From positions 4,154,001-4,218,000 of the forward strand of contig JAGTJL010000001.1 of assembly GCA_020746875.1 (NCBI GenBank): a stretch of 64,000 bases of DNA, in the 5' to 3' direction. The position numbers were made by a program, and so were the translations under genes. Origin of the DNA: Rhexocercosporidium sp. MPI-PUGE-AT-0058. Taxonomy: Eukaryota; Ascomycota; Leotiomycetes; Helotiales. Positions 1 through 12,332 of this stretch are shown in pieces (position 1 is the first letter of the stretch; each line of letters starts with the position of its first letter). Below the pieces are notes generated by a model. The model was not told the DNA's origin, did no database searches, and saw only the letters and a list, made by a program, of their open reading frames with translations.

Positions 1-632
1 CGATCCAGGGGGTGGCAGGATCCCAGCAACCGAACATACATTCACGATTGCTCCGCGTCCGAGTGTTCGAGATCTGGTCGTTCCTTGAACAACGACAGGG
101 TCTTGTTTGAGCATCACCTGGAGAGCAGCTTTCGTGTGGTACAAGACACCCCTTGCGTTGGTGTTCTGGATATTTTCGTAGGCTTCCAAGTCATTGCCTG
201 CAATGAGACCAGTCTGAGCATAGATCTGATCGATTCATGTCAATAAAATTCAAGTCATGAGGAAATGAAGCATGTTCTCACCCCTGCCGTCGTCACGCTG
301 TAATCGATTCTTCTGAACTTAGCAACGGCGGCTAGGAAGAAAGCATCTACGCTGGCCCAGATCCGTACATCGACGTGTGATGCAGTAATAGAGAATTTGG
401 GGTTCGTGGCCACTTGTTTGGCTTGCTTTGCTGTTTCCTGGACGCCGGGCTCGTTGAGATCTCCTAGAGCTAGTCCTTGAACTCCGGCTCTGGCGAAGGC
501 CAGTGCCGTTGCTCTGCCCATTCCACTGGCTTCAAGAGGTTTAGTAACACTGGTTTTTTCAACTTGGAATACAGAGAGTTCCTCACCTGAGCCAATGATC
601 ACTGCCGTGCCTGTGAGGTTGAAGTTAGACAT
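1..632 (-). CDS. Short-chain dehydrogenase/reductase, 3' end cut by window edge
   Basis: NAD(P)-dependent oxidoreductase of the classical SDR type; the substrate cannot be told. I read three exons: 632-587, 529-282 and 225 to the left edge. Splicing out 530-586 (GTGAGG...AAG, 57 nt) restores the cofactor loop as GSASGMG, and splicing out 226-281 joins VTTAG to IYAQTGLIAG. The Asp after beta-2 (LGDLN) and the VDV motif are present. The third exon runs through the QNTNARGVLYHTKAAL helix to IVNVCSVAG and stops before the catalytic Tyr/Lys, which lie outside the window. The usual NNAG motif reads TTAG. The 57-nt intron has no stop and keeps frame, so an unspliced form would also be open. The fold is certain; the reaction is not. 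Confidence 0.88.
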
Positions 633-3246
633 GTTGCGAGGGGTTCGGAGAAAAGGCTGGGAAATTTAATGGTGATATTTGCTTCTTTGTGGAAGTTTGG
701 ATTGTGGTATATGTTGATTTGAGACTCTTTTCAACCTGCGGCATGGAACATTTATACTTGATTTCTTCCCTTGAACAGCTTACCAACTCTACTTGCCTAC
801 GCAGGAACCCGTTTATAGATCTGCCCGCCAAGTACCTCATAGGGCTGAGTACTCTTACGACATAGCCAATGTCGTTGGTTGAAATGCGACGAGACATTGA
901 TCGTATTCAAATTGTGGAAATCTCTCGCACTTTTCTGAATTGAGTCCAGGATGTCAGGGCTGCCGCGAGGCTGAGAGCCATCGCATTGCCACATCTCACA
1001 TCAGCCAATCAGTTTTGTCAGAACACCACGCCCACATTTTGCGGCGAGCCAGTCAGACCAGGTAACATTGTGACGACTCCGTTCCCAAATCAGATACGGT
1101 CCGTGGTCGTTTGGATCACCTGAACAGTGCTCACGGGTGAGTGAGGTCACTGGGACTCAGGCGGCCTAGCTCTTGCTATCAGCCGCTGACTTATTAAGAT
1201 TATATTTGCTTGCAAATCGAATCGAAGTGACGAAGGTACCAAGAAGAGTGGCAAATACTTACTCTCCAGATTAGTGAGTGAGTCGTGGAGCTGCTGCCAC
1301 TTTTTTTGACCCGTATTGTCGTTACTAATGCCGCCATTTTCTCAACTGTGAAGTGTGAAATAGCCCGAGAAAACAAAGAGCGAGAAAGAATATGTGGAAG
1401 TCGTATCGCCCAAACAAGAAATTCCAGTCTTGATTCACAAGCTTTCGTGGCGTGTCCACCAGTACTTGGATTTATGCAGCAGAACAGACCGCGCTTATTT
1501 GATCTTCAGGACCCAGAGAGACGGAACTCCGATGCTCGACAACAGTCTGCAGAAGACGAGTTAGTGACATTTGAAAAGGAAACCTCCGCCGAGCACGGAG
1601 GAGGATGATGCTAGGGCGAGTGAATGAAAATAGGTCTGACACTGCCACCTGAAGTCGTTACCTTGCCTCATCACGACCATAGGGGACCACGAAGAGTATC
1701 TCCGTATGATGGTAGACTAATAGTGTCCCCCAAGGGGATTTTCATACCCCGTTACAACACATAATTCGACGGAACATCGCAGCACTAAACCGCTCGAACG
1801 CATCCTATCTTCACGTAAAAGCAATACACATGAGTTGGATCTCCCACCCGACCCGACCATCGCATCACTCTAAAGAGATCAGTGCCATTGATCTCTTGGA
1901 CGAGATAGTTACATATTTGCACCTGTATCAAGAACGCTGGACCTCGTCCCAAAATACAGTCAGGAACGTAGGACAACCGGAATATTGTACCTGCCATACC
2001 GAGATCCTCAATTTTAAGACATCATTCTACAGCTCTCGTACATGTACGGACCCATTTCGATGGACTTGAGCTTCGAATGACGAGCGAGGCAGGCAGACAT
2101 GCGTATTGAGATCCTGATTCGAATTATCGGGCGAATTTGAGGGATTTGGAACTTGGAATAGCGTTTAGCTTGAGGTCTACACTTGTTCTGATTAAGAATA
2201 AGATAATGCAGGATGGCCGTTCCTGAACTTATCGAGGGGTCGGATATTGTCTTGTACTGGAGAACTTCACTCGATGCTTTTAAGATGATGCGAGGGTCAA
2301 CCTTGGTGGAAAGGAATGAGCCCATCCGTTCTGAATAATCGGGCCCAAGGCCAGCAAAACGGTGCTTCTCAGCACCGCTAAGCTTTGATTCTTTCCGGGC
2401 CGAGGACGCGGACACCTCAACCTCGACAACTTCTCATCAGACGAGGAGCGAGCATCTTGACATACATGATACATCCAAAGCTCTCCTATTGACAGCCTCC
2501 ACATTTAAAGATCTACGATCTAAGACAACAAAATGCAACCTTCCCGCCTTCTTGGTAGTGTGCAATAGCCGGCAGCATGCCTTATTGGCCTGCGGCAACT
2601 GAAAATGGAGGTTGTTGAATATCATAGTCTCTGGGCTCGACTTGGCTGGTAGCTTTCTTGTCTCGGACATATATTATGCGCGAATGAGAGCCTAATTTTC
2701 ATTCAAAATACGGCACAGCAGTTCTTTTCCGGCTTTGGACGGCTATCGAAACAATCGAGAACATCTGAGCTCCTCGCCTGTTCCCCTTTCTGGCTATTCG
2801 CTTGGAACGGACCCAGCACCTCCGCATCTCACTGCATCCCATTCGAGCTGCAGCTACTGAACCCAAGATCTGGGAAGAACCACTTTTCGGTGAAATAGCT
2901 ACTTGGCTGTAACGTTGATCCTCGAACTTGGGGCATGTTTGCACATCTTCAGTTATTTCTGCCCAATGAGATGCCTCAGTTGGAAACATTCGTAGGCATG
3001 TCAGATTCCTGCCAAGCTGTCAATATCTATGCTACTCTGTTTATCCGGGACCAGATACCCAGTCACGAACGCGGTCGAAAGTTTAACGAGGCGCGGGGTA
3101 TTACCTACCCAGACTGGGGAAGATGTCAACAGAGTATCCATTCCAGACAGTATAAGAAATGCCTGGCCCTCATGATCTGAATTGTGTTTTCTTCCCTCTG
3201 TGTCCGTCGTCGCTCATATAATAAACTTTGAATTTGATCAGCCATC
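633..3246. other. 2.6 kb without a supportable gene
   Basis: This stretch holds the promoter of the SDR on its left and of the sugar transporter on its right. Short open frames occur on both strands (for example 1285-1608 plus, and 2014-2670 minus in two frames), but none has a recognisable domain, a coherent splice pattern or a signal peptide. A decayed minus-strand gene between about 2000 and 2990 cannot be excluded. Confidence 0.4.
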
Positions 3247-5243
3247 ATGCCTATCATCGATCTTGGTCGAGAGGCCGATCCCGTCTTGACGAGAGTCGTC
3301 GAGGAAGACAAAGTCGGATGGTGGGTATTCTCCAGTCTCCTTCTCAATTGAAATCCCCCATCGGGCTTTGGGAATCCGTCTCACATATCTTTCGAATCTC
3401 TATGATACCTTTGAATCTTGCTTGGAGAAGATAATTGCTGACTCTGGATTCTCTAGGTGGAAAAAGAAGAATCTGCGTTATCTTTACTTCCTTTTATACC
3501 CCACCTGCATGGGGATTGAGATCACGAGTGGTTTTGACTCGCAGATGATCAATGGTCTTCAATTTATCCCCACCTGGAACAGGTGTATGTAGTGCCCTGC
3601 TTCGAAACTGGGGATCTATATCTGACATGTCTACTCAGACTTCGGGAAGCATTCTGTCGATGCAAGCGGCAAAGATGTCTGGGCTATTGCAGGTCCATTG
3701 CTAGGCATGATCAGCGCTTCCTACAATCTTGGTGCAATCTTCGCGGTTCCTGTTGTTCCTTGGGTAGCCCAAAGGGTTGGTAGACGGTGGTCGATCCTAA
3801 TCGGTTCAGTCTTTCAATGTGTTGGTGCAGTAATACAAGGCTTCTCACAGCATGGTATGCCACTTCTTCCAACCCTTGAGATATCTAGATCTAATACTTT
3901 TCAAGTTGGTATGTACATTGTCGCAAGAATGATCCTCGGGTTCGGCATCGTCTTCTGCCTTGTTTCTGGTTCGTCGATGCTTGGAGAACTGTCATATCCA
4001 AAAGAACGTCCGATCATGACATCCATGTTCAACGCTTCTTGGTTTGTCGGATCTCTCATCGCATCCGGAATCGTACTTGAGACTGCCAAAATCTCATCCG
4101 ATTGGGGTTGGCGGATCCCGTCGCTGCTCCAATGCGTTCCATCCCTCGTGCAGATTGTCCTCATATTGTAAGTCTCTTGAAAACTATCCTCCATAAAACT
4201 GTGACTGACGTAGAAAAGTTTTATTCCCGAAAGTCCTCGGTACTTGATCAGCAAAGATAGAAGGGAAGAAGCGTTTGAGATTCTCGTCAAGTACCACGCC
4301 GAGGGAGACAGAGAATCGATTTTCGTTAAGGCTGAGATGGTACAAATCGAGACAACAATCCAACTGGAAGCTGAAATCGCCAAGCAATCCTGGTGGGATA
4401 TGGTCAAAACCCCCGGAATGAGACGCAGAACCTCCCTCGCTGCAGCCATGGGACTCTTCACCCAGTGGTCCGGAAACACACTCATATCGTTCTACCTCAG
4501 CAAGATCCTCATCATGATTGGCTACACCGATACGAACACCAAGGCAATGATCAACCTTGGCAACACAGCGTGGAGTTTCGTCAACGGTACAACCATCGCT
4601 CTCGTTTCTCCTCGCTTCAAGCGGAGGACTATGTTCCTCACTGGAGCTATCGGCATGCTGTGCGTTTACGTTGCTTGGACAATTGCCATGCAACAGACGA
4701 TGATGGGTCTAGAACCTGGAAATAAACCTAACAAAGCTGCTGGTATCGCTGTCCTTTTCTTCATCTACTTCTACTCCCCTTGGTACAACATCGGTAACAA
4801 TGCACTCGCGTACAGTAAGTTGACCTCCGCATGCTATCTGAGACTTGATACTGACCCAATACCTAGCATACATGGTTGAATTATTTCCGTACGCAGAGCG
4901 CTCCCGTGGTATCGCAGTCGAGCAATTCTTCGTCCGCGGTGCCGGGTTCTTCACCACATTCGTCAATCCCATCGGTATGGACAACGCCGGTTGGAAGTAC
5001 CTCATCATGTACATCGTCATGATCGTCCTGGAGATCTGTACCATCTACTTCTTCTACCCTGAAACGCAAGGTAGGACTCTGGAAGAATTGGCGTTCTTGT
5101 TTGAGGATGAAGAGGTTGCTGAGAAGGCTGTTATGGCTGTGGAGAAAACGATCCATCATGAGGGAGGCGACTATCGTGATGGTGGTGAGAAGGGCGTTGA
5201 TGTTGTTGGACATGTGGAGGAAACTACCCCGGGGAAGAAGTAA
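3247..5243 (+). CDS. MFS sugar transporter (hexose/lactose-permease type)
   Basis: A 12-helix plasma-membrane sugar:proton symporter of the major facilitator superfamily. Six exons: 3247-3320, 3457-3584, 3639-3854, 3906-4167, 4219-4814 and 4867-5243, giving 1653 nt and 550 residues, close to the family norm. All introns are GT-AG and phases agree. Visible family marks are the N-terminal KKKNLRYLYF entry into helix 1, GFDSQMING after it, the loop 2-3 motif VGRRWSILIG, PESPRYLIS before the central loop, and the C-terminal PETQGRTLEEL. Helix 11 is rebuilt only by the last splice, giving YTYMVELFPYAERSRG. The third intron (51 nt) has no stop and keeps frame. The C-tail is acidic and cytosolic. 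The fungal lactose-permease/hexose branch fits best; the sugar itself cannot be read from sequence. Confidence 0.93.
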
Positions 5244-5883
5244 TCATCGAGAACACCTTGGAATCTGGAGAACATCGGTGGCATGTTTTGGACAATGAAA
5301 AGTACTGTTGTCACCTCAAGCTTTCGATCTGGAAGCTTGATTGACACAATCAATATTGATAACTGAGATGAGAACTTACACTGAAAATCATTAACTTTTA
5401 TCAAAACGCATCATGTGAATCGGACTCCATACACCTGTGATCATCTCCAATAAGGCTAATTCCAGATCTACAAGCTCCTAGATTTATCAGAAAGAGGGTG
5501 GACCAAAGCGTAACATTTGATATCAGCTTGCCACCACCTACTGCTGATCTTAGTCTCCAGAGAAACAGATCAACCTAAGTACTCCCAGACACAACGTATA
5601 CTTACTATACAAGCACAGGCACAAGACATGGCGAGCGGCTCCTGAATCAGCATATCTATCTAACACGACTAATGATCATTCCCCAAGACTTCAGGATCTT
5701 CAGTCACACAAACGAAACAATTGGACACAGAGACGCACAGCACTGAACCATCAGCTGAATAAAACTCATTCTCCTTCTCCTTTCCCAGATATTTAACACC
5801 ATTCATCACCTATATCCTCCAAGTCCTTCCCCCAAACCCAATCCCATCCAACCCAAAAACCAAACACGACCCCAAAACTCATC
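5244..5883. other. Intergenic, promoter of the knottin-like gene
   Basis: No gene is seen. The last 100 bases before 5884 are C/T-rich (about 5770-5880), which is typical of a fungal core promoter and 5' leader. Confidence 0.5.
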
Positions 5884-6395
5884 ATGCATCTCCCCTCCTC
5901 CCTCTCAATCGCAATACTGAGCATTGTGACCCTCGCAATCGCCCTTCCCAACCCTGATCCAAGCATCCGACTTGCCATCACAATCCCAGTTCGTTTTATC
6001 CTCTTTCCCATCATCCCACCTCTCAAAGCCCCCACCAGACGACCACCCCGCCCGCCCTCCACATCTGACCCAGTAACTGACATCCTATTCCCCTTACCTA
6101 TAGGACCACCAACCCAAATCAGTCCCGTTCGTATTCGACAGCGAGAAGTACTGTTCCGCTTTGCACTGTACGTCCTCAATTCTCTCCTTCAATGCTCTTC
6201 CAGTGAAGTCCAAAAACCAAGCACCAGGGGCATCTCTACACGAGCTTGACAGTGCTTGAAAGTTAAAATGGACTTATACTGATACACTGTCTCTTTCTAG
6301 ATGGATGTCGCCAAGACAGCGATTGCTGCAAGGGCTTGACTTGCCAGTCGGGGTATGATGAGGACGCCGGGGGTTATATGGCTTGCGAGAAGTGA
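5884..6395 (+). CDS. Small secreted knottin-like (cystine-knot spacing) protein
   Basis: Predicted secreted peptide of 87 residues from three exons: 5884-5988, 6104-6167 and 6301-6395. Introns are 115 nt (GTTCGT...TATAG) and 133 nt (GTACGT...TTCTAG); phases 0 and 1 agree. The first 20 or so residues form a clear signal peptide (LSIAILSIVTLAIA). The C-terminal 38 residues hold exactly six cysteines spaced C-x6-C-x5-C-C-x4-C-x13-C, which fits the inhibitor-cystine-knot pattern. The cysteines fall across the last splice (one in exon 2, five in exon 3), which supports the model. Nothing in the sequence tells the target; fungal knottins include possible effectors, inhibitors and antimicrobial peptides. 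The first donor (GTTCGT) is weak, so the region between signal peptide and knot is less sure. Confidence 0.72.
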
Positions 6396-6876
6396 GCAAT
6401 GCAGCGCACGCAGGGAGGAGGGAGCGAGCTTCGCAATGTAGGGTGATCAAGGAGGGAGGGGGGAGGGCAAGGCACCACAGTTAGTATAGATTATTACAGG
6501 CAAGTAATGTCACGGTGCATGAATGATGATGTGTGGAAATAAAAAAACTGGTATTCAGTTCTGTGATGCGATCTTCATCGCATCTGGTATTCATCTTCCT
6601 CCATCATAGGCCAATCTGTCCCTGCATCCTAGTATATCTATCCATCCTAGTCCCTTCCTCCAGCACAATCTATTCTCCAACTCTAAAGCCCTTTACTCGA
6701 TCGTCTTCCTTCTCCCCCCAACCTTCCCACCGTCCGACCCGGCCCCAACCTTCTCACCTGCCTTCCCAAAAAATAGCCCTAAGGCCCCTCTGCATCTCTC
6801 TTAGCAACTTCTCCTTCTTCTCCTTCTTCTTCTCTCTAATCATCCTCTTAGCCTCCTACTCCTCCCTCACCCGTTC
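6396..6876. other. Intergenic between convergent genes
   Basis: The 3' flanks of the knottin-like gene and of the large acidic gene meet here. It is C/T-rich on the plus strand from about 6590 to 6870. A plus-strand open frame at 6533-6880 is low-complexity and has no support as a gene. Confidence 0.5.
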
Positions 6877-9527
6877 CTAGGCCCACTTCTCCGCCTCGAT
6901 CAGAATATTCCCAATGGTAACCGTAACATCCTTAGCCACGTCCTCCTGCTCACTACGCGCAGCTTGACTCTCCTCCGTGAAAACACCGCCCTTCTTAACA
7001 TCGCGCCACAGATCCGTGACATATCCCATCGACAGCTTGACACCCTTGTAGAAGTCCATCTTGTTGAATATTTGAACTGCGAGATCCTGGCTGGCTAGCT
7101 CGAAGGCTCTGTCGTGTATGGCCTTTTGCGCGGTGAGGAATGTGGTGATTGGCCCGACGAAGGTGATTGAGCCTGGGCCGGTGGGTTGGTTGGATGTGTA
7201 TTTGAGACCGGTGTTGTCGGGGAGTAGTCCGTCCTCAGCCATCCGGAGGCGCAATTTGGTGATGGATATGGAGAGGAGATGGGGGAGGTATGATCTACGT
7301 CTAGCTTCTAGGGCGGCTTGGTGAGTGAGGAGTGGGGCGTCGATCTCCTCCTTCGCTTCTTGGATGTATTCTTCCTTCGTGGCTGCGACGGCTTTGTTGA
7401 GGATGACTGTGTATTCGTTGAGATTGATACGTGCGAGTTCGAGGGCCGTTGGATCTTTGATCTCGTTCCCGGTGGTGGTGGTTTGCTCCTCAGCGACGGG
7501 ATCGATGGTGGTGCTGTACTCAGGATCTAGGAACGATGTATCGATAGAGGAGGATTGGGATATGCGCGAGAACGTATATTCGTCCCAGTCATCATCATCG
7601 TCCGAGTCATCCTCGAACAAATTGTCATCGCACTGTATTCTCTGCTCCTCCAGGGCGCGTTTGATGTCTAGTGTCTGGCATCCATCCCAGAACTCCTCGC
7701 ACACGAGGCGACGGTCATACTCTTCGAATGTCTCCTCTTCATCTCTCCACTTCTTAACGGCCTCTGCCATGTAGTACTGTTCCTCATCGCGCTCGGCGGA
7801 GTACTGCTCGAAGTCGCGGTGGGAAAGGTCTTGGAAGCCCTCAATGAGCTCACAAGTCACACCGGCGGGGTTGGTGAGGCGGATTGCTGGTGGTTGATCG
7901 GCTGGTGGTGGCTCGAGGTTCTTCTTGGTCATGGCCATTGGTCGGACGGCCCAGTTGCATTTGCAGCCCAGACTTATTGGTTTGACAGCCCGGAGGACGG
8001 TATTCATGTGGACAGTAGAAGCCCGGTAGTAGAAGTCATGGCGCTCTGAGAGGTCAGCGAAGAGGGTTTGCGCGAGGGTAAGGATGGCCTCTGTCTCTGT
8101 GAGGACCTGCTTAGTAGTCTTTGTGGTCGTGGAAGCCATGTTGGTCTCTTGTTCGATTAATTGCGAGGATGGAATTGACGCGTCGGGATTCAGGGCGTCG
8201 GACTCGGAAGCGAGAGTTGCAGTAGATTCGGCGCTGTTACCCAGTGTGGTGTTTGTCTCGACGATTGTCGTGTCTGGAAATTGGTGGGGTGTGAGCGCGC
8301 GTTGTTGAAGAAGGTCGCGGTGTTCTTGAATATTGAAATTTTCTTGTTGTGGGGTGTCGTTTGACAACGAGGCTGGGACTTTGGCGATAACCTCACCTTC
8401 CTCGGTGTCCACCTCGCTTATTTTGCCTGAAATGGCGTCGATGAAGTCGTGAATTTGCCAATCCTCATCGTCTTCATCTTCCGAATCCTCTTCAATGCAT
8501 TTGTCTGAAACCGCTTCGACAAAGTCGACGACTTGCCAATCTTCATCCTCTTCGACCACTGAATCCTCTTCAACTATTGGCTCTTCGTCGTCACATTTAA
8601 CTGGAACAACGTCGACAAAGTCGTAAAGATGATAGTAGCCCTCCTCGTCATCCTCCGAATCCTCTTCATCGGAATCCGAGTTGTAGGTAGCGGGGATGTA
8701 CTTCGATTGGTGGTATTGATCTCGGTGTTTGACCATTCGATGGTGTCGTTCCTCTTGCTCAGCCTTCTCGACAGCTTTCTTGAGTTCATCCCATTCGTCA
8801 AGACTGCGACCCTCGAGTTGCATCTTGCTCTCAATACTTTGGCCCATGAGATCGGCGGTGTTGTTTTGGACCCACTCCTTGATTTCTCCGCCATCATCGT
8901 TGGTGGTCTCGATACAATCCTGTTCGAATGATCTCCAGAATGAAGCATCATCGGTCATTTTTGCAATGAGAAGCTCCACTGGTTTCCTGTTGAAAACCCA
9001 CGAGTCGTAATTCTGTCCGATTTGGTTCGATTCCTTTATGGCTTTTTTGTATTTCTTGAATTGAGCGCTCCTGTGCGATTTGAGCGGCATGAATTCGATG
9101 TAGTCGCCGTTGAAGATGGCGATCTCGGTCTTCAGGTATTGACGTTCCTTGAAGCGGATATATGTGTCGGAAGCATGCCCTAGTCCAGGCGAGAAAGCTG
9201 GTGAAGCCATCTGGAGCATTTTGTTGGATTCCGTAAGATTGAGAGGTGTGCCGTTGGTGATTGCTGCTTCAGGTAGAAGAGAGAGGGTTCTGGAGTGACT
9301 GCTTTGATGGCTGTGATTGACTCTGTAGCCTTGATGATCTTGGCAAAGTCCTTGAGGAGTTGTTCCTTCGATATCACATGACTTACCATCATGTGACTGT
9401 GCTCCAGTTGAAAAGCACGTGATGTATCGCTTTTTGATAGCTTCGGAGTAGGCTTTTCTGGCGTGCCCACAGCGTCGCTTAATTTTCTGAGGTCCTCGGC
9501 AGTGTCTTGCAATACTTGCTTGACCAT
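6877..9527 (-). CDS. Large acidic protein of unknown function
   Basis: I do not recognise a family. My model has two exons, 9527-9387 and 9210-6877, joined over a 176-nt phase-0 intron with a perfect GTAAGT donor and CCAG acceptor, giving 824 residues. The N-terminal exon is a hydrophilic helix (MVKQVLQDTAEDLRKLSDA). The middle has three imperfect acidic units built on a D-W-Q/L-x-x-D-F-V/I-D/E-A/V core, about 8410-8650. The C-terminal third is helical and charged, without membrane segments or a signal peptide. The putative intron itself is open and coding-like (KEQLLKDFAKIIKATESIT), and a frame change near 9265 would join it to the second exon. A retained piece with a one-base indel is therefore the alternative. 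A start at 9614 is also possible. Confidence 0.65.
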
Positions 9528-10618
9528 GTTACTGATGTCGATGCTGCTAATGTCGATGGAGCTCAAGAATTCCTTGACCTCTAGCGAGGACGTTCTGTAG
9601 CAGGATGGACACATCCTGAAACTGTGAATGGAGGTGACCTTGGCGAAGTCGGGAAGGTCGTTGACGGGATTCGGTGACTAGAAGCTTTACTTGGTAGATG
9701 CTTCGAGTCCGCTTCGCGTTGAGTGGAAGTCCCTGACTTATTTGAGATGAGTCGAGGGCTTGGCTGTGGTAGTTGCGCGTAGTGTGAAGAGTAGGGTGGT
9801 CCGTCCAGGGCTTGAAGTATAGAATAGTGTAAAGTTTTGAGCTTGTGGGATGTAGAAGTGAATAAAGAATGGTTGAAGAAGGAAGTGGAGAGTGAGTACA
9901 GGGGGAGGCTTTATACTCCGTGGTGCAGTTCAGATCCAAACCATGGTTCAGTCCAGATCATAACCTTTAGACCAAGGGCTAGGGCTCGCATAAGGGATTA
10001 TGAAGTAGTGACGACCAAGGGAGCTTTGAGTGGCTTCGAATGAGGATAAACTGTCTGGATTCGGGCCATGAGCTAGCCATTTGCAGCTAGGCGAGTGCTC
10101 GTGAATTCGGATTTCGCCAAAGAAAATATACTTAGTGTGTGGGATTGAAAGTAGCCAAAACAATAGAACCAGAGTTGATGCATGTGTGGTATGGAACCTT
10201 ATCGTTGTTTCCAAAGACTTTGAACTTTGGAGGCGTTAGACTTGACCGTACACAAGGTCTGAAGTGGGGACCGCCCAAGTGCGAACAAAAAGAATCACAT
10301 TCAAAAAGAGGAAAAATGGGGTAAAAAGGGGGTAAAACCCAGGTCCATTATCCCACTAAGCTGCTAGATGCTCAAGTCGAATTTTATAAGTCGATCTTTG
10401 ATTTTCTGTGCCGCATTGTCTCGGAATGAAGAGGATTCCACAGTCGAACTTGTGGTCGGGTAGAACCGAAGAACCGAATATGACAATTAGAATGGGACCG
10501 ATCCAGTCCAGATGCAGATTTAGTAACTGCAGTAATTGACGTCGGGTTTGAGTCACCCCCGGCCAAAACTAAGCTTGCGGTATAGCTGCAAGACGAATCT
10601 TCTGGTTTAGCTAGTGGA
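9528..10618. other. Intergenic, upstream of the large acidic gene
   Basis: It contains the presumed promoter of the minus-strand gene at 9527 and the 3' flank of rpb7. Open frames at 9547-9939 (minus) and 10384-10644 (minus, overlapping the last rpb7 exon) show no domains. Confidence 0.45.
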
Positions 10619-11309
10619 TCACGAGCCTTGCAAACACCTAGCAAAATAAATTAGCGAAAGTTCGAAAAATATGCGGGAACGGCGTCAAGTCCGGCAGGTT
10701 ACCCACCCGAGGAAATCCTCCTTGATACTCGCAATGGCATACATCTCTCCGACCTCCGCTCGCGTACCAATAATCTTCACCCGAACGTGAGTACCAACCT
10801 CAATGACCGAGTCTTCATTGTTGGTGAACTGGGGAGGAGTAGCATTTGGGTCGAATTTGATATCAGAGGGAATGAGCTGCTCTGTATTAGCACGCTCCTC
10901 GAAGGTCAGAGGTAAAATCCACTAACATGGGCGGAGACAAAGAGAGGAAGGGGACCAGCCTCAGCGAAGAAGCCGACTTGGTTGACGGATGTGACGATGG
11001 CATCAACCTGTCAGAAATGTGAGCCCAGCACAAAACCTAGCCCTCGCATCAGTTCCTCACAGTCTCGCCCTTGAAAGGTCTCCAGACAACCGCACGATAT
11101 CCAACTGTAAATTCGGCGAGTCCGCTGCCTGGAAGAATGCGACCCTCTGAGATGTTGAAGGTGTCCATGATGGTGATGATGAAATAGCGACCAGTGCAAG
11201 TACCCTCAACGTCCTTCAAAAGCTTTCCCGTAACCAGCTCGTGCATATTTCGGCCAAAGTAGGAGGGGTGCAGAGTTACCTGCCGCTCGAGGTTGTAGAG
11301 GAAGAACAT
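10619..11309 (-). CDS. rpb7: RNA polymerase II subunit RPB7
   Basis: RPB7 pairs with RPB4 to form the stalk of RNA polymerase II, acting in initiation and in handling the nascent RNA in the nucleus. Four exons (11309-11061, 11007-10927, 10876-10707, 10637-10619) with introns of 53, 50 and 69 nt give 172 residues, the normal size. The N-terminus [19 protein letters not shown], the [14 protein letters not shown] stretch, [20 protein letters not shown] at the start of the S1/OB fold, and [16 protein letters not shown] near the end all match the family. The last exon is only 19 nt and supplies the CLQGS tail. It sits divergent from the Mpo1-like gene, about 1 kb apart. Function is assigned by strong family likeness. 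Confidence 0.97.
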
Positions 11310-12332
11310 GATGGGCGATGATAGCAAGGCAGCGCGCTGCTGCGAAAGGATGTTCGTTGAGGACTTGCGACTTCGAGAGAAGCGACTTGGAAGGGAGTAT
11401 AAGGCAAGGCGGTGAAACGAAGCTGGTGAGGCAAAAGTGAATTCCTATTCCTATCGAAGGTACTCGGAGTTGAATCCAGTGAGCTGCACTTCCCAAACGC
11501 GCTCCTCTCCGCCCATCAATATGTTCACTGTGATCGCGAGAGCTGGTTCAAGCCTGCAGATAGTATGCGCTCGATCCCTTGAAGAATCTAGAATGATCAG
11601 TCCAGTACGCAGCAAAGCGCTGGGTTAGCTGGCAGGACATACACTGCTCAAAAGAATGGCTTCGCAAGGACTGGACGCTCCGGCACTGCTCTGGAGGCTT
11701 TCGCAGAGCGCGCGCAAAGGTAGTCGATGCCGTGTTGGTCTCGAGAGAGGGACGATAGACTTGGCCGTCGTCGTCAAGACTAGAATAATGTTGATGTTGA
11801 GAGACGCGCCAAGGATCTGAGAAATTTCTCGTTTATTAGGGACGAGCTATGCGCCTGCGACGAGTAGTTCTGGGCACCGACTTTCCTCCGGGTTGGCTGC
11901 CTGGCGTGGATTCTTCCGCTGCAAGTCCAACAGGCAAGGCTACAAGGCATCGAGATTCTCAACGGCGGCCGGCCGGGTTGGCACATGCAGATTGTTGTCT
12001 GCTCGGTTGGGTCTTTCTTGTCTGCGCATGCTGTCATGAGAATCAAGCCACCCAATATCATACCTCTCTCCACCTACATACACCCTGCTCCATATTCCTA
12101 AGAACAGTCAACCACCCACACGACCAGCGGTCACCAGCAAAGAAGTAAAAGCCACTACTGTCATCCCCTCCACCTTCTTTTCTTCGTCACACCATTCTCG
12201 GAATGGTAATGGTTCTGCGGTAATTCGAAGTCATACTCGACTCTCTAAATCCACAGATCCTCCGAACTCGCCGCCCTCACCACCTTCTTGACTGCGCATC
12301 ACTTCTTGACAACCTCACGACTTGTTGCCAGA
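11310..12332. promoter_or_regulatory. Divergent intergenic region between rpb7 and the Mpo1-like gene
   Basis: About 1 kb lies between the two start codons, and both genes read outwards. The right part (12150-12330) is strongly C/T-rich, as in fungal housekeeping promoters and leaders. Short open frames on both strands (11437-11628, 11780-12148) have no family support; 5' untranslated exons may lie here. Confidence 0.5.

Noticed and set aside
4184..4693. Minus-strand frames inside the sugar transporter
   Set aside because: Antisense shadows of a well-supported six-exon gene.
6533..6880. Plus-strand 115-codon frame
   Set aside because: Low-complexity Ser/Pro/Phe sequence from C/T-rich DNA in a 3' flank.
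7325..7774. Plus-strand open frames over 7.1-9.0 kb
   Set aside because: Ser-rich mirror frames of the acidic minus-strand gene (Asp/Glu codons read backwards); no domain.
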